Source: a virus
Strand: one strand, 5' to 3'
Virus record (IMG/VR): IMGVR_UViG_3300020558_000013
Location: 1-43,334 of that record
Length of the DNA stretch: 43,334 bases
Part shown: positions 1 to 8,203 of the stretch, piece after piece
Layout of the letters: each line of letters begins with the position of its first letter
How positions within the stretch are numbered: position 1 is the stretch's first letter
Program-made: the position numbers and the translations under genes
Notes under the pieces: model-generated
Databases searched by the model: none
The model's input: the letters and a program-made list of their open reading frames with translations, nothing else
Told to the model about the DNA's origin: nothing

Positions 1-815
1 CCACTAGAGAAAGAATGATTAGAAGGTTTGAAGCAGAAGGTTGGGATGCTAAACCCAATTTTGGTGGTGGTATTACTGCTATTAAAAAAACAACAATGGA
101 AGAAGCTAAATTCATGTCTGGTTTACTATCAGGTAAAGATTTTATTAACGCTAAATTAAGAAATTATCCTAAAGCTATAGCTAAAGTGAATCAATTAATT
201 GATATGATTGGTGAATCTAGATTTACAATAGAAATGGCTGAATGGATTTTTGATTTCTTTAATAATGCTTCATTTGAAAGCCCAGTTAATGAAGCAGAAG
301 AAGAAGATAAAGTAGATACTATTACAATGGATGTTCCTTTGTTTATTCGTATGTTAGAATATTCAAGAGAAGATGCTGCTGAAGATATGGATTTACATGA
401 TATCACAGAAAAAGCAATTTCTTTAAATAAAGAAAAAGGTATTTTATCTATGGAAGATTATGATACTATTGTAGGTGCTACTGAAGAAATTGAAGAAGGA
501 TTTTATGGAAGAGGAGATAAAAGAAGAGGTTTACAAAATCAGTCAAAACTATCTTCTGCGGAATATCAAATAGCTAAAAAATTAAAATCTTTTAAAGCGA
601 GTGATTGGAAATGGAATGCGGATGAAGATTTATATAATAAAGTAACTGAAGCTACAGACTACATGAAACGTAGACAAGCCCAAGATGATTACGCTGTTAA
701 TAAAAAAGACAAACCTAAAAAATCATCAAACCCAAATCCTTCAGGTAAAACGGATTATATGAAACGTAGGGAAAAAGAATTAGCTGAGACTATTCTCGCT
801 AAGTTAAAAAAATAA
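1..815 (+). CDS. Unrecognised phage protein, 5' end outside window
   Basis: The reading frame is open from the left edge; the first Met is at base 15, but in-frame codons upstream (T-R-E-R) have no stop, so the gene probably begins before the window. At least 266 residues are visible. I do not recognise a family. It is charged and mostly helical, with an acidic stretch near residues 93-100 and a basic C-terminus. A short motif, TDYMKRR, occurs twice near the C-terminus (around residues 216 and 246), suggesting duplication of a small tail element. A PVNE-A site near residue 91 loosely resembles a prohead protease site. It ends at TAA 813-815, directly against the ATATTTAT box that precedes the next gene. 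By context it belongs to the run of putative internal head proteins; that role is inference. Confidence 0.7.
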   Translation, partial: TRERMIRRFEAEGWDAKPNFGGGITAIKKTTMEEAKFMSGLLSGKDFINAKLRNYPKAIAKVNQLIDMIGESRFTIEMAEWIFDFFNNASFESPVNEAEEEDKVDTITMDVPLFIRMLEYSREDAAEDMDLHDITEKAISLNKEKGILSMEDYDTIVGATEEIEEGFYGRGDKRRGLQNQSKLSSAEYQIAKKLKSFKASDWKWNADEDLYNKVTEATDYMKRRQAQDDYAVNKKDKPKKSSNPNPSGKTDYMKRREKELAETILAKLKK

Positions 816-816
816 C

Positions 817-824
817 ATATTTAT
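817..824 (+). promoter_or_regulatory. ATATTTAT late box before the 750-aa gene
   Basis: Exact ATATTTAT immediately after the stop of the upstream gene and 12 bases before the ATG at 837. It is one of thirteen such boxes at starts of late gene clusters. Whether it is a promoter or an RNA-processing site is not shown by sequence alone. Confidence 0.55.
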
Positions 825-836
825 CACATATATATT

Positions 837-3089
837 ATGACTAAATTTAATTTAAAAGAACATATAGCTAAAAATAAAGCTACATTCTTTGGCTCATTAA
901 CTGAGGGTCAATTCTCTTGGATGACTCAAGATACAGGACAACAAATTGGATCTGAAGAAGAAAACATGATTCCTGTCTACATGTTTGATGATAAAGGCAA
1001 GTACTATTATGAACCAAATTATGATGGATATGGTGTATTTGGTGGTATGGATTACTATGAATTACTAGACCAAATGAATGGCGGTTCAGGTGATAGAAGT
1101 AGAGGTATTGATTTAGCTTTTAATAAAGAAGAAACCTCAACACCTATATTATTCCCTGCTTTAATTACTAGACCTAGTGAGTTTGATTACACAACTCATG
1201 ATTTTACTCAAGAAGCAAAACACGATCCTAATCAATCTTGGTATGCTGCTGAAGAAGATGAAGATTTTATTGATCAAAATGATGAAGAGGTATATGGATA
1301 TGATGATGATGAAGAAGAATTAGAAGAAGGATATATGGGTCAATTTTATGCTCCTGAGTATCTAGAACAAAAATATGGTAAGGAAATGGCTGATAAAATA
1401 ACAGCTGAAATTGAGGAAATGGATGAAAATTCTTATGACAGATTTACTGAATTTACTACTGCTAAAGAAGTTGAAGACTACATTTCAGATATTAAAGATA
1501 TGTTAAATTTAAATGAAGTAAAAACTACAAATACAAAAATGAAAAAATCAGAATTAACAGCTAAAATTAGAGAAATGGTTTTAGCAGAAGCAAATGCTCC
1601 TATTAATATGGTGACTACTATGGATGGAAAAACTGTAGTTGGTACTCACCAATATGGAGTTGGATTTAAAAGCAATGAAGCTGGTCAAAAGATGGGCTTT
1701 AAAGATAATCCTACAAGCATACCTAATGGCACTAAAATGTCTTCATCTAAAGAGGATATGAACGAAGATACTTACGCTCCAACTCCAGAAACAGATTTCT
1801 TAGCCGAATTAGAAGGCATGTTAGATGATAAAAATGGTTTAACTGATCTTCAACAATATGTTTATGATTTTGAATCTAAGGTAAGTGATGAAAGAGATGA
1901 AGAAGAAGAACAAGAGTTTTTAGATGCTATTAAACAATTAAAAACACCACAAGATGTTTATGATTATTATGCTTATGATAGAGGTTGGGAAGGTTCTGAT
2001 CTAGATAATATATTCAAACAAGTAAAAACAAAATTTAAAAATTTAATTACAACAGATGATTTAACTCCTTTTCAAAGAGCAAGATACAGCTATACAAAAG
2101 AAAGATTTGGAAATGATGAAGCTAGAAAATCTTTAGATATAATTAAAACATTTAATACTCAGGAAGAGTTTAATGCTTGGAGAGATAAAAAAATTAAAGA
2201 TGAAAATGACTTAAATAAAGCTAAAAGGGCTAAAGAAGGCACTACTTTAAAAGAAGTTAAAGATGATGAAAATGGTTTAACTCCTCTTCAAAAATACGTT
2301 TACAACTATGAAAAAGATATAAGTGGTGAAGATGAAGCACAACAATTTTTAGATGATATTAAAAAACTTAACACTCCTGATGATGTTTATGATTATTATG
2401 CTTATGATAGAGACTGGGAAGGTTCTATGGATGATGATTTAGATAATATCTTCAGACAAGTAAGCAAAAAATTTAAAAATGTAAGTGAAGCTAAAAAAGA
2501 CAAAGAAACAAATACTGAAGAAGTTACAGACGATGTAACAGATGGTGAAGAAACAGTAGACGTAACTGATGATTTTTCTATGGAAGAACCTCAAGGTCCA
2601 GGTAAAATTGATGTCACTCAAAACGCAAACGCAGATTTAACAGGTACTAAAAAAGACGTTCAAGACAATTTAGAAGCAGCTTTAGAAGCCGCTAGAGCTT
2701 TAGGTGACGAAAAATTAGCTACTCAAGTTGGTAACACAATTACTTTCTTTAATAAGCAGCATGTTGTTAAAGACACTACTGTAGCTGAGAATATAAAAGA
2801 AATTTTATTACTTCAAAAACGAGCTGGTATTATTACAGAAACTCAATATAAACAAAAATTAAATGAAATTTCAGAGGATGAAGATGAAGTGCCTTTAACT
2901 TCAAAAGTAAAATCTTTTATTAATAAAGCTATAGCTGATTCTAAAAAAGATGGAGAATTTGAAGAATTAAAAAAAGCCGATTGGTTTGAAAATGAATTAA
3001 TTGATGAACTTATTGATTTATTCCCAAACAAAGATTATGACAGTGCTTCATCAGAAGTAATAGATTATATTAAAGATAAAATAAAATAA
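837..3089 (+). CDS. 750-aa multi-domain putative internal head protein
   Basis: Large acidic protein of a type I associate with marine T4-like phages, no enzymatic motif seen. Residues 1-230 form one region, beginning MTKFNLKEHIAK and carrying a possible LTE-G site near residue 23. At residue 235 a second Met-initiated element, MKKSELTAKIREMVLAE-A, looks like the N-terminal tags of neighbouring genes, as if an independent gene had been fused. Residues 334-403, 409-455 and 480-549 are three copies of a helical repeat containing L-x-x-(L/F)-Q and, in the outer two, DVYDYYAYDR and WEGS. Residues 600-660 hold a DLTGTKKDVQDNLEAALEAA segment and an (I/V)GNTITFFNK motif; the last 60 residues form another helical domain. 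Repeated (L/I)-x-E sites suggest processing by the gp21-like protease encoded at 18367. The role is inferred; the ORF itself is secure. Confidence 0.75.
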   Translation: MTKFNLKEHIAKNKATFFGSLTEGQFSWMTQDTGQQIGSEEENMIPVYMFDDKGKYYYEPNYDGYGVFGGMDYYELLDQMNGGSGDRSRGIDLAFNKEETSTPILFPALITRPSEFDYTTHDFTQEAKHDPNQSWYAAEEDEDFIDQNDEEVYGYDDDEEELEEGYMGQFYAPEYLEQKYGKEMADKITAEIEEMDENSYDRFTEFTTAKEVEDYISDIKDMLNLNEVKTTNTKMKKSELTAKIREMVLAEANAPINMVTTMDGKTVVGTHQYGVGFKSNEAGQKMGFKDNPTSIPNGTKMSSSKEDMNEDTYAPTPETDFLAELEGMLDDKNGLTDLQQYVYDFESKVSDERDEEEEQEFLDAIKQLKTPQDVYDYYAYDRGWEGSDLDNIFKQVKTKFKNLITTDDLTPFQRARYSYTKERFGNDEARKSLDIIKTFNTQEEFNAWRDKKIKDENDLNKAKRAKEGTTLKEVKDDENGLTPLQKYVYNYEKDISGEDEAQQFLDDIKKLNTPDDVYDYYAYDRDWEGSMDDDLDNIFRQVSKKFKNVSEAKKDKETNTEEVTDDVTDGEETVDVTDDFSMEEPQGPGKIDVTQNANADLTGTKKDVQDNLEAALEAARALGDEKLATQVGNTITFFNKQHVVKDTTVAENIKEILLLQKRAGIITETQYKQKLNEISEDEDEVPLTSKVKSFINKAIADSKKDGEFEELKKADWFENELIDELIDLFPNKDYDSASSEVIDYIKDKIK
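1836..2482 (+). repeat. Three tandem ~50-70-codon protein repeats in the 750-aa gene
   Basis: Units start at about 1836, 2061 and 2274. Units one and three share GLT-x-LQ-x-YVY, an acidic stretch, DVYDYYAYDR and WEGS; the middle unit (LTPFQRARYSYTKERFG...) is shorter and degenerate. The pattern indicates old duplication within the gene. Confidence 0.7.
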
Positions 3090-3095
3090 AAGTAT

Positions 3096-3266
3096 ATGAA
3101 CACACAAGAATTAGCAGAAAAAATCGAGTTATTATTTGAAGAGTTTAAGGCAGAACATGCTAAAACTACTAAAGCAGCTCATGGTCGTGCCCGTAAGGCA
3201 TTAGGTGAAATCAAGAAATTGGTTACTGAGTACCGTAAAGCTTCTATCGACGAAGATAAAAAATAA
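3096..3266 (+). CDS. Histone H1-like (Hc1-type) DNA-binding protein, 56 aa
   Basis: Short ORF of 56 codons, ATG at 3096 and TAA at 3264-3266, fitting exactly between its neighbours (6 bases after the upstream stop, 5 before the next ATG). The first half is acidic and helical (MNTQELAEKIELLFEEFKAE); the second half carries KAAHGRARKALGEIKKL and EYRKAS, the Lys/Arg/Ala pattern of the bacterial histone-H1-like Hc1 family that is widespread in Bacteroidota. The family binds DNA non-specifically and compacts it. Placed among putative internal head proteins, it may be packaged with DNA or act on host or phage nucleoid during infection; that is inference. Codon use is slightly richer in GC-ending codons (CGT, GGT, AAG) than its neighbours, which would fit high expression. 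Confidence 0.7.
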   Translation: MNTQELAEKIELLFEEFKAEHAKTTKAAHGRARKALGEIKKLVTEYRKASIDEDKK

Positions 3267-3271
3267 TAATT

Positions 3272-4744
3272 ATGCTTAACGAGCGTCACCTTACCAAAAC
3301 CGAACTAGAGAAAATTCCAAAAATTCTTAAAAATCTTAAAAAAGAAAAACGTTCTTTAGTTAAACGTTATGGTAAGGACGCTGAAGCAGTTATGTATGGA
3401 AGAGCTATTAACATAGCTAAAAAACAAGCCGAATCAATGAACCAACAAAAACTAAAAGAACTCGTTAGAAAAACCTTACAACAGGAATCTAATTCTAAAC
3501 CTATTACAATGGATGAAACTGGACTTTTTGATAATCTTTTTACTAAAAGAAAAGAAGAATTAAAAAAGAAAGGTATCATTGATAGTAATGACTTAATGCA
3601 CCAGTTTAAGACGAAAAAAACTTTAGAAAATATAAATAAAAAATTATTATTATATGATTTAATTTTTTCAGAAGGATTTAGTCTTGAAGAGCGAAAAAAT
3701 TATGATTATAATTTAATTAAATATTTTGAAACTCCTCAATTCACAGTTGAAGATATTCAATCATATATTTCTCCTTCAAAAAATTATATAAGTCTTAGAG
3801 ATGCTATAAAAGGTTTACTTGAAACTTATGAAGATTATAGATCTGAGATGGGTGAAGGTAAAAATCCTAAAAAAGCTACAAAAGATTATGATGGAGATGG
3901 TGAAATAGAATCATCTGAAGAAGAATATAAAGGTGTTAAAGATAAAGCTATTAAAAAAGCAAAAGGTGTTAAAGAAGGATATTATGGTACTACTAATGTA
4001 GAATCATATATTGAGGCTATTGGATATGATTCATTTGAAGATTTTTTTGAAAATAATCCTGGAGGTGAAGAAGCTTTAATAAGTTGGATTGAAAGCGTTC
4101 CTGATTTTAGAGAAACACTTACAAATTTAGACATACTTAAAGAAGATCTTGACTTAGGTCATGAAGATGACGAACCACATATGATTAAAGCTGAATTATA
4201 TCGTATTGGAAAATACGCTATGGAATTATACCAAATGGTGGATGGATTTGAAGGTAAAGGTGAGGTTGATTTTCCTGCTTGGTGGCAGTCAAAAATTACT
4301 AAAGCCCAAGAAATGATGGTATCAGCTAAACATTACTTAGACTTTGAATTAAAAGAACCAGCTATTGATGCTATGGTAGGTGTGGCTAGTGCTGAAGATA
4401 TGATAGACAATGAAGCTCCAATGATGGAAGGTGAAGTAACTAAAGTAGATAAATTAGCAGCTAAAATTGCTAAAGCTTTAAAAGACCCAAAAAACAAATC
4501 AGCTGAGGATCAAAATAATATCAAACAAGCTAGAAAAGCTATGAATGATGATAAAATTGAAACTGCTGAAAAAATAGCTAAACCTTATATTGATGAGGAT
4601 GTAGTGCCTGGCTCTAATATTAGAAAGGATAGTAAAGGTAAATGGAGAGTTTTATCTGGTAAAACAGGTAAAATGTGGCCTCAAACTTATAATTCTAAAA
4701 AAGACGCTGAAGATGCTTTACAAGCTTATCATGCTAATAAATAA
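3272..4744 (+). CDS. 490-aa phage protein with EF-hand-like loop, putative internal head protein
   Basis: Modular, helical, charged protein. Residues 25-50 contain RSLVKRYGKDAEAVMYGRA, an element I associate with T4-like marine phage proteins. At residue 56 begins MNQQKLKELVRKTLQQE-S, another Met-initiated tag ending in a prohead-protease-like site. Residues 205-216 read DYDGDGEIESSE, matching the EF-hand loop pattern D-x-D-x-D-G-x-I-x-x-x-E, so calcium binding is plausible. Residues 240-420 are an acidic helical domain. The last ~45 residues (GKWRVLSGKTGKMW, then ..KKDAEDALQAYHANK) look like a small separate basic module. No catalytic motif was seen. It follows the Hc1-like gene by 5 bases and precedes the next start by 3, indicating one transcript. 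Function unknown; head-internal role inferred from tags and context. Confidence 0.7.
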   Translation: MLNERHLTKTELEKIPKILKNLKKEKRSLVKRYGKDAEAVMYGRAINIAKKQAESMNQQKLKELVRKTLQQESNSKPITMDETGLFDNLFTKRKEELKKKGIIDSNDLMHQFKTKKTLENINKKLLLYDLIFSEGFSLEERKNYDYNLIKYFETPQFTVEDIQSYISPSKNYISLRDAIKGLLETYEDYRSEMGEGKNPKKATKDYDGDGEIESSEEEYKGVKDKAIKKAKGVKEGYYGTTNVESYIEAIGYDSFEDFFENNPGGEEALISWIESVPDFRETLTNLDILKEDLDLGHEDDEPHMIKAELYRIGKYAMELYQMVDGFEGKGEVDFPAWWQSKITKAQEMMVSAKHYLDFELKEPAIDAMVGVASAEDMIDNEAPMMEGEVTKVDKLAAKIAKALKDPKNKSAEDQNNIKQARKAMNDDKIETAEKIAKPYIDEDVVPGSNIRKDSKGKWRVLSGKTGKMWPQTYNSKKDAEDALQAYHANK

Positions 4745-4747
4745 AAA

Positions 4748-5218
4748 ATGACTAAAGACGAACTAAAAGAGAAGATCAAAGTATTTGTACAACAAGTATA
4801 TAAGCCTAAAACATTAAAGGCTCAGGACACAATCTCTTTAGACGCTCCTAAGTTTCCTGTATTACAAAAATTCCCTGAACTTAAAGATATTATTGTTAAT
4901 TTATTAACAGACCAATATGAGATTTTTGTAACAGATATTCAGTGGGTCGCTCCTAAACCAACAACTTTTAGAATTATACTTGGAAATGGAGAACCTTTTA
5001 TGTTAACTTATTCTCCAAGAAGTTGGGTAGCACAAATTGAAGGTAAAAAATATTACTTATTAAATTTAAGTGAAGAAGAATCAGCTACAGAAGCTATTGC
5101 TCGTGTTTTAGCTTATGGTATGACTGAAGAAAAAACAGAACCAGGAGCTGAAGGTGAAACAGCAGAAACACCTACCGAAGAACCAGCAGCAGAAGAAGAT
5201 ACAACAGCTGAAGCTTAA
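4748..5218 (+). CDS. Unrecognised 156-aa protein with acidic Ala/Glu/Thr tail
   Basis: The protein starts MTKDELKEKIKVFVQQVY, the amphipathic helix type shared by neighbouring genes, but without a clear (L/I)-x-E end. Residues 25-120 look like a compact alpha/beta domain with strands such as FRIILGNGEPFMLTYSP and WVAQIEGKKYYLLNL. The last ~30 residues are a low-complexity tail of Glu, Thr, Ala and Pro, probably disordered. It sits 3 bases after one gene and 2 before the next, so it is translated in the same block. No family was recognised and no enzymatic residues stand out. Confidence 0.65.
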   Translation: MTKDELKEKIKVFVQQVYKPKTLKAQDTISLDAPKFPVLQKFPELKDIIVNLLTDQYEIFVTDIQWVAPKPTTFRIILGNGEPFMLTYSPRSWVAQIEGKKYYLLNLSEEESATEAIARVLAYGMTEEKTEPGAEGETAETPTEEPAAEEDTTAEA

Positions 5219-5220
5219 TT

Positions 5221-6147
5221 ATGAATATATCTAGAGAACATATTGCTTTTACTTTAGGTATTCCTATTCCTCTTAATGAATCAGTTAATGTAAATGAATC
5301 TTTAAGATTACGTATTATTCACGAACAATTAATATATGAATCATTTTTAGATTCAATTAAAACCTTTGCTAAAGAAAAATTTAATCAAGTAATAACAACT
5401 ATTAAAGATTGGAAAGACGCAGCTGTTGTTATGGGTAAGGTATTGTCTAATGGAGATTTACTAAATGATTTTTTAAAACCATTAGAAAGAAGAGTAGAAA
5501 AATTAATTCAACCACTTACAGATTTTCTTAAAAAAATTAAATTAGATTCTTTTATTGAAAAAATTAAACAATTTATAGATAAAATTAAATCCTTACAAGG
5601 TTGGAAAAAATTTATGGCCTTAGTTACAGCAGGAAGTATAATAACTTTTATTATAGAAAAATTAAAATCTTTAGCTCCTGATGCTGTTAAAGATTTTTTA
5701 ACAAAATACTTTTCACCTACATTCGTAACAGACGTTTTAGGGAAATTAACAGATTTTCAATCGTATTTAGGATTTTTACAACCTATTGTAAAAGGAGTTG
5801 AAATTATATTTAATTTTTTAAAACCATTAATAGAAGCATTTGCTGTCGCTCTTAAATCTGGAGGGAAATTAGCAACAAAATTAATAAAAGAAAACAAAAT
5901 GAAAAAATCAGACTTAAAAAAATTAATTAAAGAACAAATATTAAACGAGTTAGAAACTGGGAAACCTGAAGTAGTTACTTTAAGTAAATATTTAGCCACA
6001 GCTGGTAAAACTGCTTTAAGTAGTATAAATGATATCAATGAATTAGAATCTGTTTTAAACATGATTTTTGATGGTATGAATACTACTTTAAAATCTAGTT
6101 CTAAATTAACTCCACTTTTAAATAAACTTAAAACAAAATTCAAATAA
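5221..6147 (+). CDS. 308-aa Lys-rich helical putative internal head protein with embedded start tag
   Basis: The N-terminus has several closely spaced (L/I)-x-E or related sites (PLNE-S, VNE-S, IIHE-Q, LIYE-S, residues 18-40), suggesting a heavily processed leader. Residues 45-225 are almost entirely amphipathic helix rich in Lys, Ile, Leu and Phe, with a short membrane-like stretch near residues 131-147 (ALVTAGSIITFII). At residue 227 (base 5899) begins MKKSDLKKLIKEQILNE-L, a near copy of tags at the starts of neighbouring genes, followed by an ~80-residue helical domain. Two ancestral genes may have fused here, or 5899 may serve as an internal start. The helix-rich, membrane-like composition could suit a protein that contacts membrane during DNA delivery, but this is speculative. 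Confidence 0.65.
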   Translation: MNISREHIAFTLGIPIPLNESVNVNESLRLRIIHEQLIYESFLDSIKTFAKEKFNQVITTIKDWKDAAVVMGKVLSNGDLLNDFLKPLERRVEKLIQPLTDFLKKIKLDSFIEKIKQFIDKIKSLQGWKKFMALVTAGSIITFIIEKLKSLAPDAVKDFLTKYFSPTFVTDVLGKLTDFQSYLGFLQPIVKGVEIIFNFLKPLIEAFAVALKSGGKLATKLIKENKMKKSDLKKLIKEQILNELETGKPEVVTLSKYLATAGKTALSSINDINELESVLNMIFDGMNTTLKSSSKLTPLLNKLKTKFK

Positions 6148-6148
6148 A

Positions 6149-7123
6149 ATGGATGCCCTAGATCTGTTTTTTAAAAAATACAGTTACAAATTTGATAAGG
6201 GATATCCTGATATCAGTAATCCTAAGGACAAAAGATTATTGTTTGAATTAATAGGAAATATTACTGGTGATAAAAATATTAATGAAGCTCAATCTGATTA
6301 TGATCAAAGGATACGTAAAGCTTTAGGTTTACAAGAAAATGAATCAATTCCAACTTGTAAAACTTCTTTAACTTTAGGTACTGATTTTAATTTAGAAGGT
6401 GAAGATGAAGGTATTTGGTCTAAATTATATCCTATTTTACCATTAAAAAAAGACAGTGATGTTCCAACAGCGGGAGCTGGTAAAGGAGAAATAGCTACTT
6501 ATTGGGCTTTTGAATATAATGCTAAACCACACACTGTAACTGACTCAAGAAAAGGTGAAGACCCGGATTTAACTATTGATGGGTATGGATGTGAAATTAA
6601 ATCATATGATACATCAAATATTACTTTAGGTAAATTTGCTAATGATAAAGAAAATGTAGCTTTACTAAATAAAGTATTTGGTATTTTAACATTATTTAGT
6701 GAGTTTGATGAAACAAAACAAATCACAATCAATCCAGGTAACTTTAAAGCTAGAGATATTGTTCCTGCTTTTTCTATTATGGCTAGTCTTGAAAAAAATA
6801 AAGCATTAAGAGATGTAGAAATGTTTAAACCTTTATATTCTCGTATTGATTCATTATATGCTAAATTAGGTTTATCATCTGATGCTACTGCTGAAGAAGG
6901 TGCTGCTAAACTTTTAAAAAGAATACTAAAAACTAAACTTCTTAAAAAACCAAGAATGGGTAAAGAAATAGGATTTATATTAAACGTAAGTGAAACAGGA
7001 CAAGGTAAATTTTATACTATAAATGATGCTATAGTGGATGCTATAGATGATGAAAGAATATTAAATGGTGTTTATGTTTCTTCATCAGAGTTAGGAATGA
7101 ATTTTCCTAAATTATTTAAGTAA
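6149..7123 (+). CDS. Candidate PD-(D/E)XK-type nuclease in the internal-protein cluster
   Basis: The first 45 residues (DLFFKKYSYKFDKGYPD ... NINE-A) form a short N-terminal module ending in a possible prohead protease site. The central part has the order expected for a restriction-endonuclease fold: Glu114 in GKGEIATYW, then EDPDLTIDGYGCEIKSYD with Asp140, Glu149 and Lys151, matching D-x(n)-E-x-K. A helix precedes the first acidic residue, as in that superfamily. Residues 230-324 are a mixed C-terminal domain ending in FPKLFK. T4 packages internal proteins that act on host restriction or host DNA after injection; a nuclease carried in this region could do likewise, but this is inference. It is preceded by one base and followed by a late box at 7123. 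The ORF is secure; the nuclease assignment is moderate. Confidence 0.55.
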   Translation: MDALDLFFKKYSYKFDKGYPDISNPKDKRLLFELIGNITGDKNINEAQSDYDQRIRKALGLQENESIPTCKTSLTLGTDFNLEGEDEGIWSKLYPILPLKKDSDVPTAGAGKGEIATYWAFEYNAKPHTVTDSRKGEDPDLTIDGYGCEIKSYDTSNITLGKFANDKENVALLNKVFGILTLFSEFDETKQITINPGNFKARDIVPAFSIMASLEKNKALRDVEMFKPLYSRIDSLYAKLGLSSDATAEEGAAKLLKRILKTKLLKKPRMGKEIGFILNVSETGQGKFYTINDAIVDAIDDERILNGVYVSSSELGMNFPKLFK

Positions 7124-7130
7124 TATTTAT
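7123..7130 (+). promoter_or_regulatory. ATATTTAT late box before 7135
   Basis: TAATATTTATAAC overlaps the TAA stop of the nuclease-like gene and leaves only four bases to the ATG at 7135. If it is a -10-type element, the transcript would be essentially leaderless. Confidence 0.55.
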
Positions 7131-7134
7131 AACT

Positions 7135-7767
7135 ATGAATTTAAAACAGTTAATTAGGGAAACTTTAGAAAATAAGGATTGTTGTACAGCGACAAAGCCA
7201 ACTAAAGCGCCTATATTAAACGAAAGTGTTGCTCCGCGAGAGATATTGTCTGAGGGATTAAAGTACCATATAGACAATAAAAAACCGCTTACTGAGCATG
7301 TATACCGCGCTGGTTCATCAAATTATTTTAATTTATGGGCTGAAGCGAGAACATTATACACTCGTGGTATTTTAGATTTTTCAGGTGATGATTTAGCTAT
7401 ATTAACCGAAACACATTTAGGTGAATTTGGTATTTATGAAGATAAAAAAGTTCCATTAGATTTCATAATGGAAGATATGGAACTAGAAGAAGAAAAAAAA
7501 GACCCACCAATTGGTAAACCAAAACGTGGTGGAGCTAAAAAGTTTTATGTTTATGTAAAAGATAAAGGTAAAATTAAAAAAGTATCCTTTGGTGATACTT
7601 CAGGCTTATCAGCTAAAATAAATAATTCAAAAGCAAGAGCTGCTTTTTCTAAAAGACATGATTGTCCTAACAAAAAAGATAGAACTAAAGCATCTTATTG
7701 GTCTTGTCGTTTACCTCGCTACGCTAAATTATTAGGATTAAAGTCAAACTTTTCAGGATTTTGGTAA
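7135..7767 (+). CDS. 210-aa tagged protein with conserved phage C-terminal basic domain
   Basis: The start MNLKQLIRE-T is a capsid-targeting-like helix; further (L/I)-x-E sites follow (ILNE-S, ILSE-G, residues 25-41). Residues 120-210 form a basic domain: GKPKRGGAKKFYVYVKD, then KKVSFGDTSGL, ..FSKRHDC, YWSCRLPRYAKLLGL and a C-terminal GFW. I recall this arrangement from uncharacterised proteins of large marine phages, and the two late Cys plus His suggest possible metal binding or a structural core. It is separated from the upstream gene by the late box and overlaps the next gene by one base (TAATG), indicating translational coupling. Biochemical role unknown; likely virion-associated by context. 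Confidence 0.65.
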   Translation: MNLKQLIRETLENKDCCTATKPTKAPILNESVAPREILSEGLKYHIDNKKPLTEHVYRAGSSNYFNLWAEARTLYTRGILDFSGDDLAILTETHLGEFGIYEDKKVPLDFIMEDMELEEEKKDPPIGKPKRGGAKKFYVYVKDKGKIKKVSFGDTSGLSAKINNSKARAAFSKRHDCPNKKDRTKASYWSCRLPRYAKLLGLKSNFSGFW

Positions 7768-8198
7768 TGGAAGATAAATTAAAAAAACTTATTAAAGAAA
7801 TAATTACTGAAAAAAAACTTTGTAAAAAAGGCGAAGCATATCGTCAAAGAAGAATGAAACCTAAATCTAAAGGAGGCGGAGGTGAAAAACATTCAGCTTA
7901 TCTTTCAGGTAGAGCCGCTAAAGTATGTAAGGGACAAATTGATGAAGAACAATTAAAAAAAATAATTCAAGAAAGTCTTCGTGATTGGTTTAAGGAAAAA
8001 TGGGTTCGTATAGATACACAAGGTAATATAACTGGTGATTGTGGTACTATGAAAAAAGGTAAAGCTACAACTCGTTGTTTACCCCAAGCAAAAGCTCAAT
8101 CTTTATCCCAATCTGAAAGAAGATCAACAGTTGCTAAAAAGATAGCTGGGGGTAAAAAAGGAAAACAATTTGTGAAAAATACTAAAAAAGCACAATAA
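7767..8198 (+). CDS. 143-aa basic protein with two tag-plus-domain units
   Basis: I chose ATG 7767, which overlaps the preceding TAA, over an upstream TTG. The protein begins MEDKLKKLIKEIITE-K, then CKKGEAYRQRR and AYLSGRAAKVCKG. A second tag, DEEQLKKIIQE-S, starts at about residue 51 and leads into LRDWFKEKWVRIDTQG, DCGTMKKGKATTRCLPQAKA, LSQSERRS and an AGGKKGKQFV tail. The second unit resembles a small domain of unknown function I recall from cyanophages and giant viruses, with two conserved Cys. The protein is strongly basic, so nucleic-acid binding inside the head is plausible. Two tagged units in one chain repeats the fusion pattern seen in neighbouring genes. Confidence 0.65.
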   Translation: MEDKLKKLIKEIITEKKLCKKGEAYRQRRMKPKSKGGGGEKHSAYLSGRAAKVCKGQIDEEQLKKIIQESLRDWFKEKWVRIDTQGNITGDCGTMKKGKATTRCLPQAKAQSLSQSERRSTVAKKIAGGKKGKQFVKNTKKAQ

Positions 8199-8203
8199 GC
8201 CAA

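Noticed and set aside
5757-6143. Antisense ORF of 128 aa, and similar ones at 8875-9216, 11473-11838 and 35341-35730
   Set aside because: All lie wholly opposite stronger sense genes with recognisable domains or coupled starts, and have no promoter or spacing signals.
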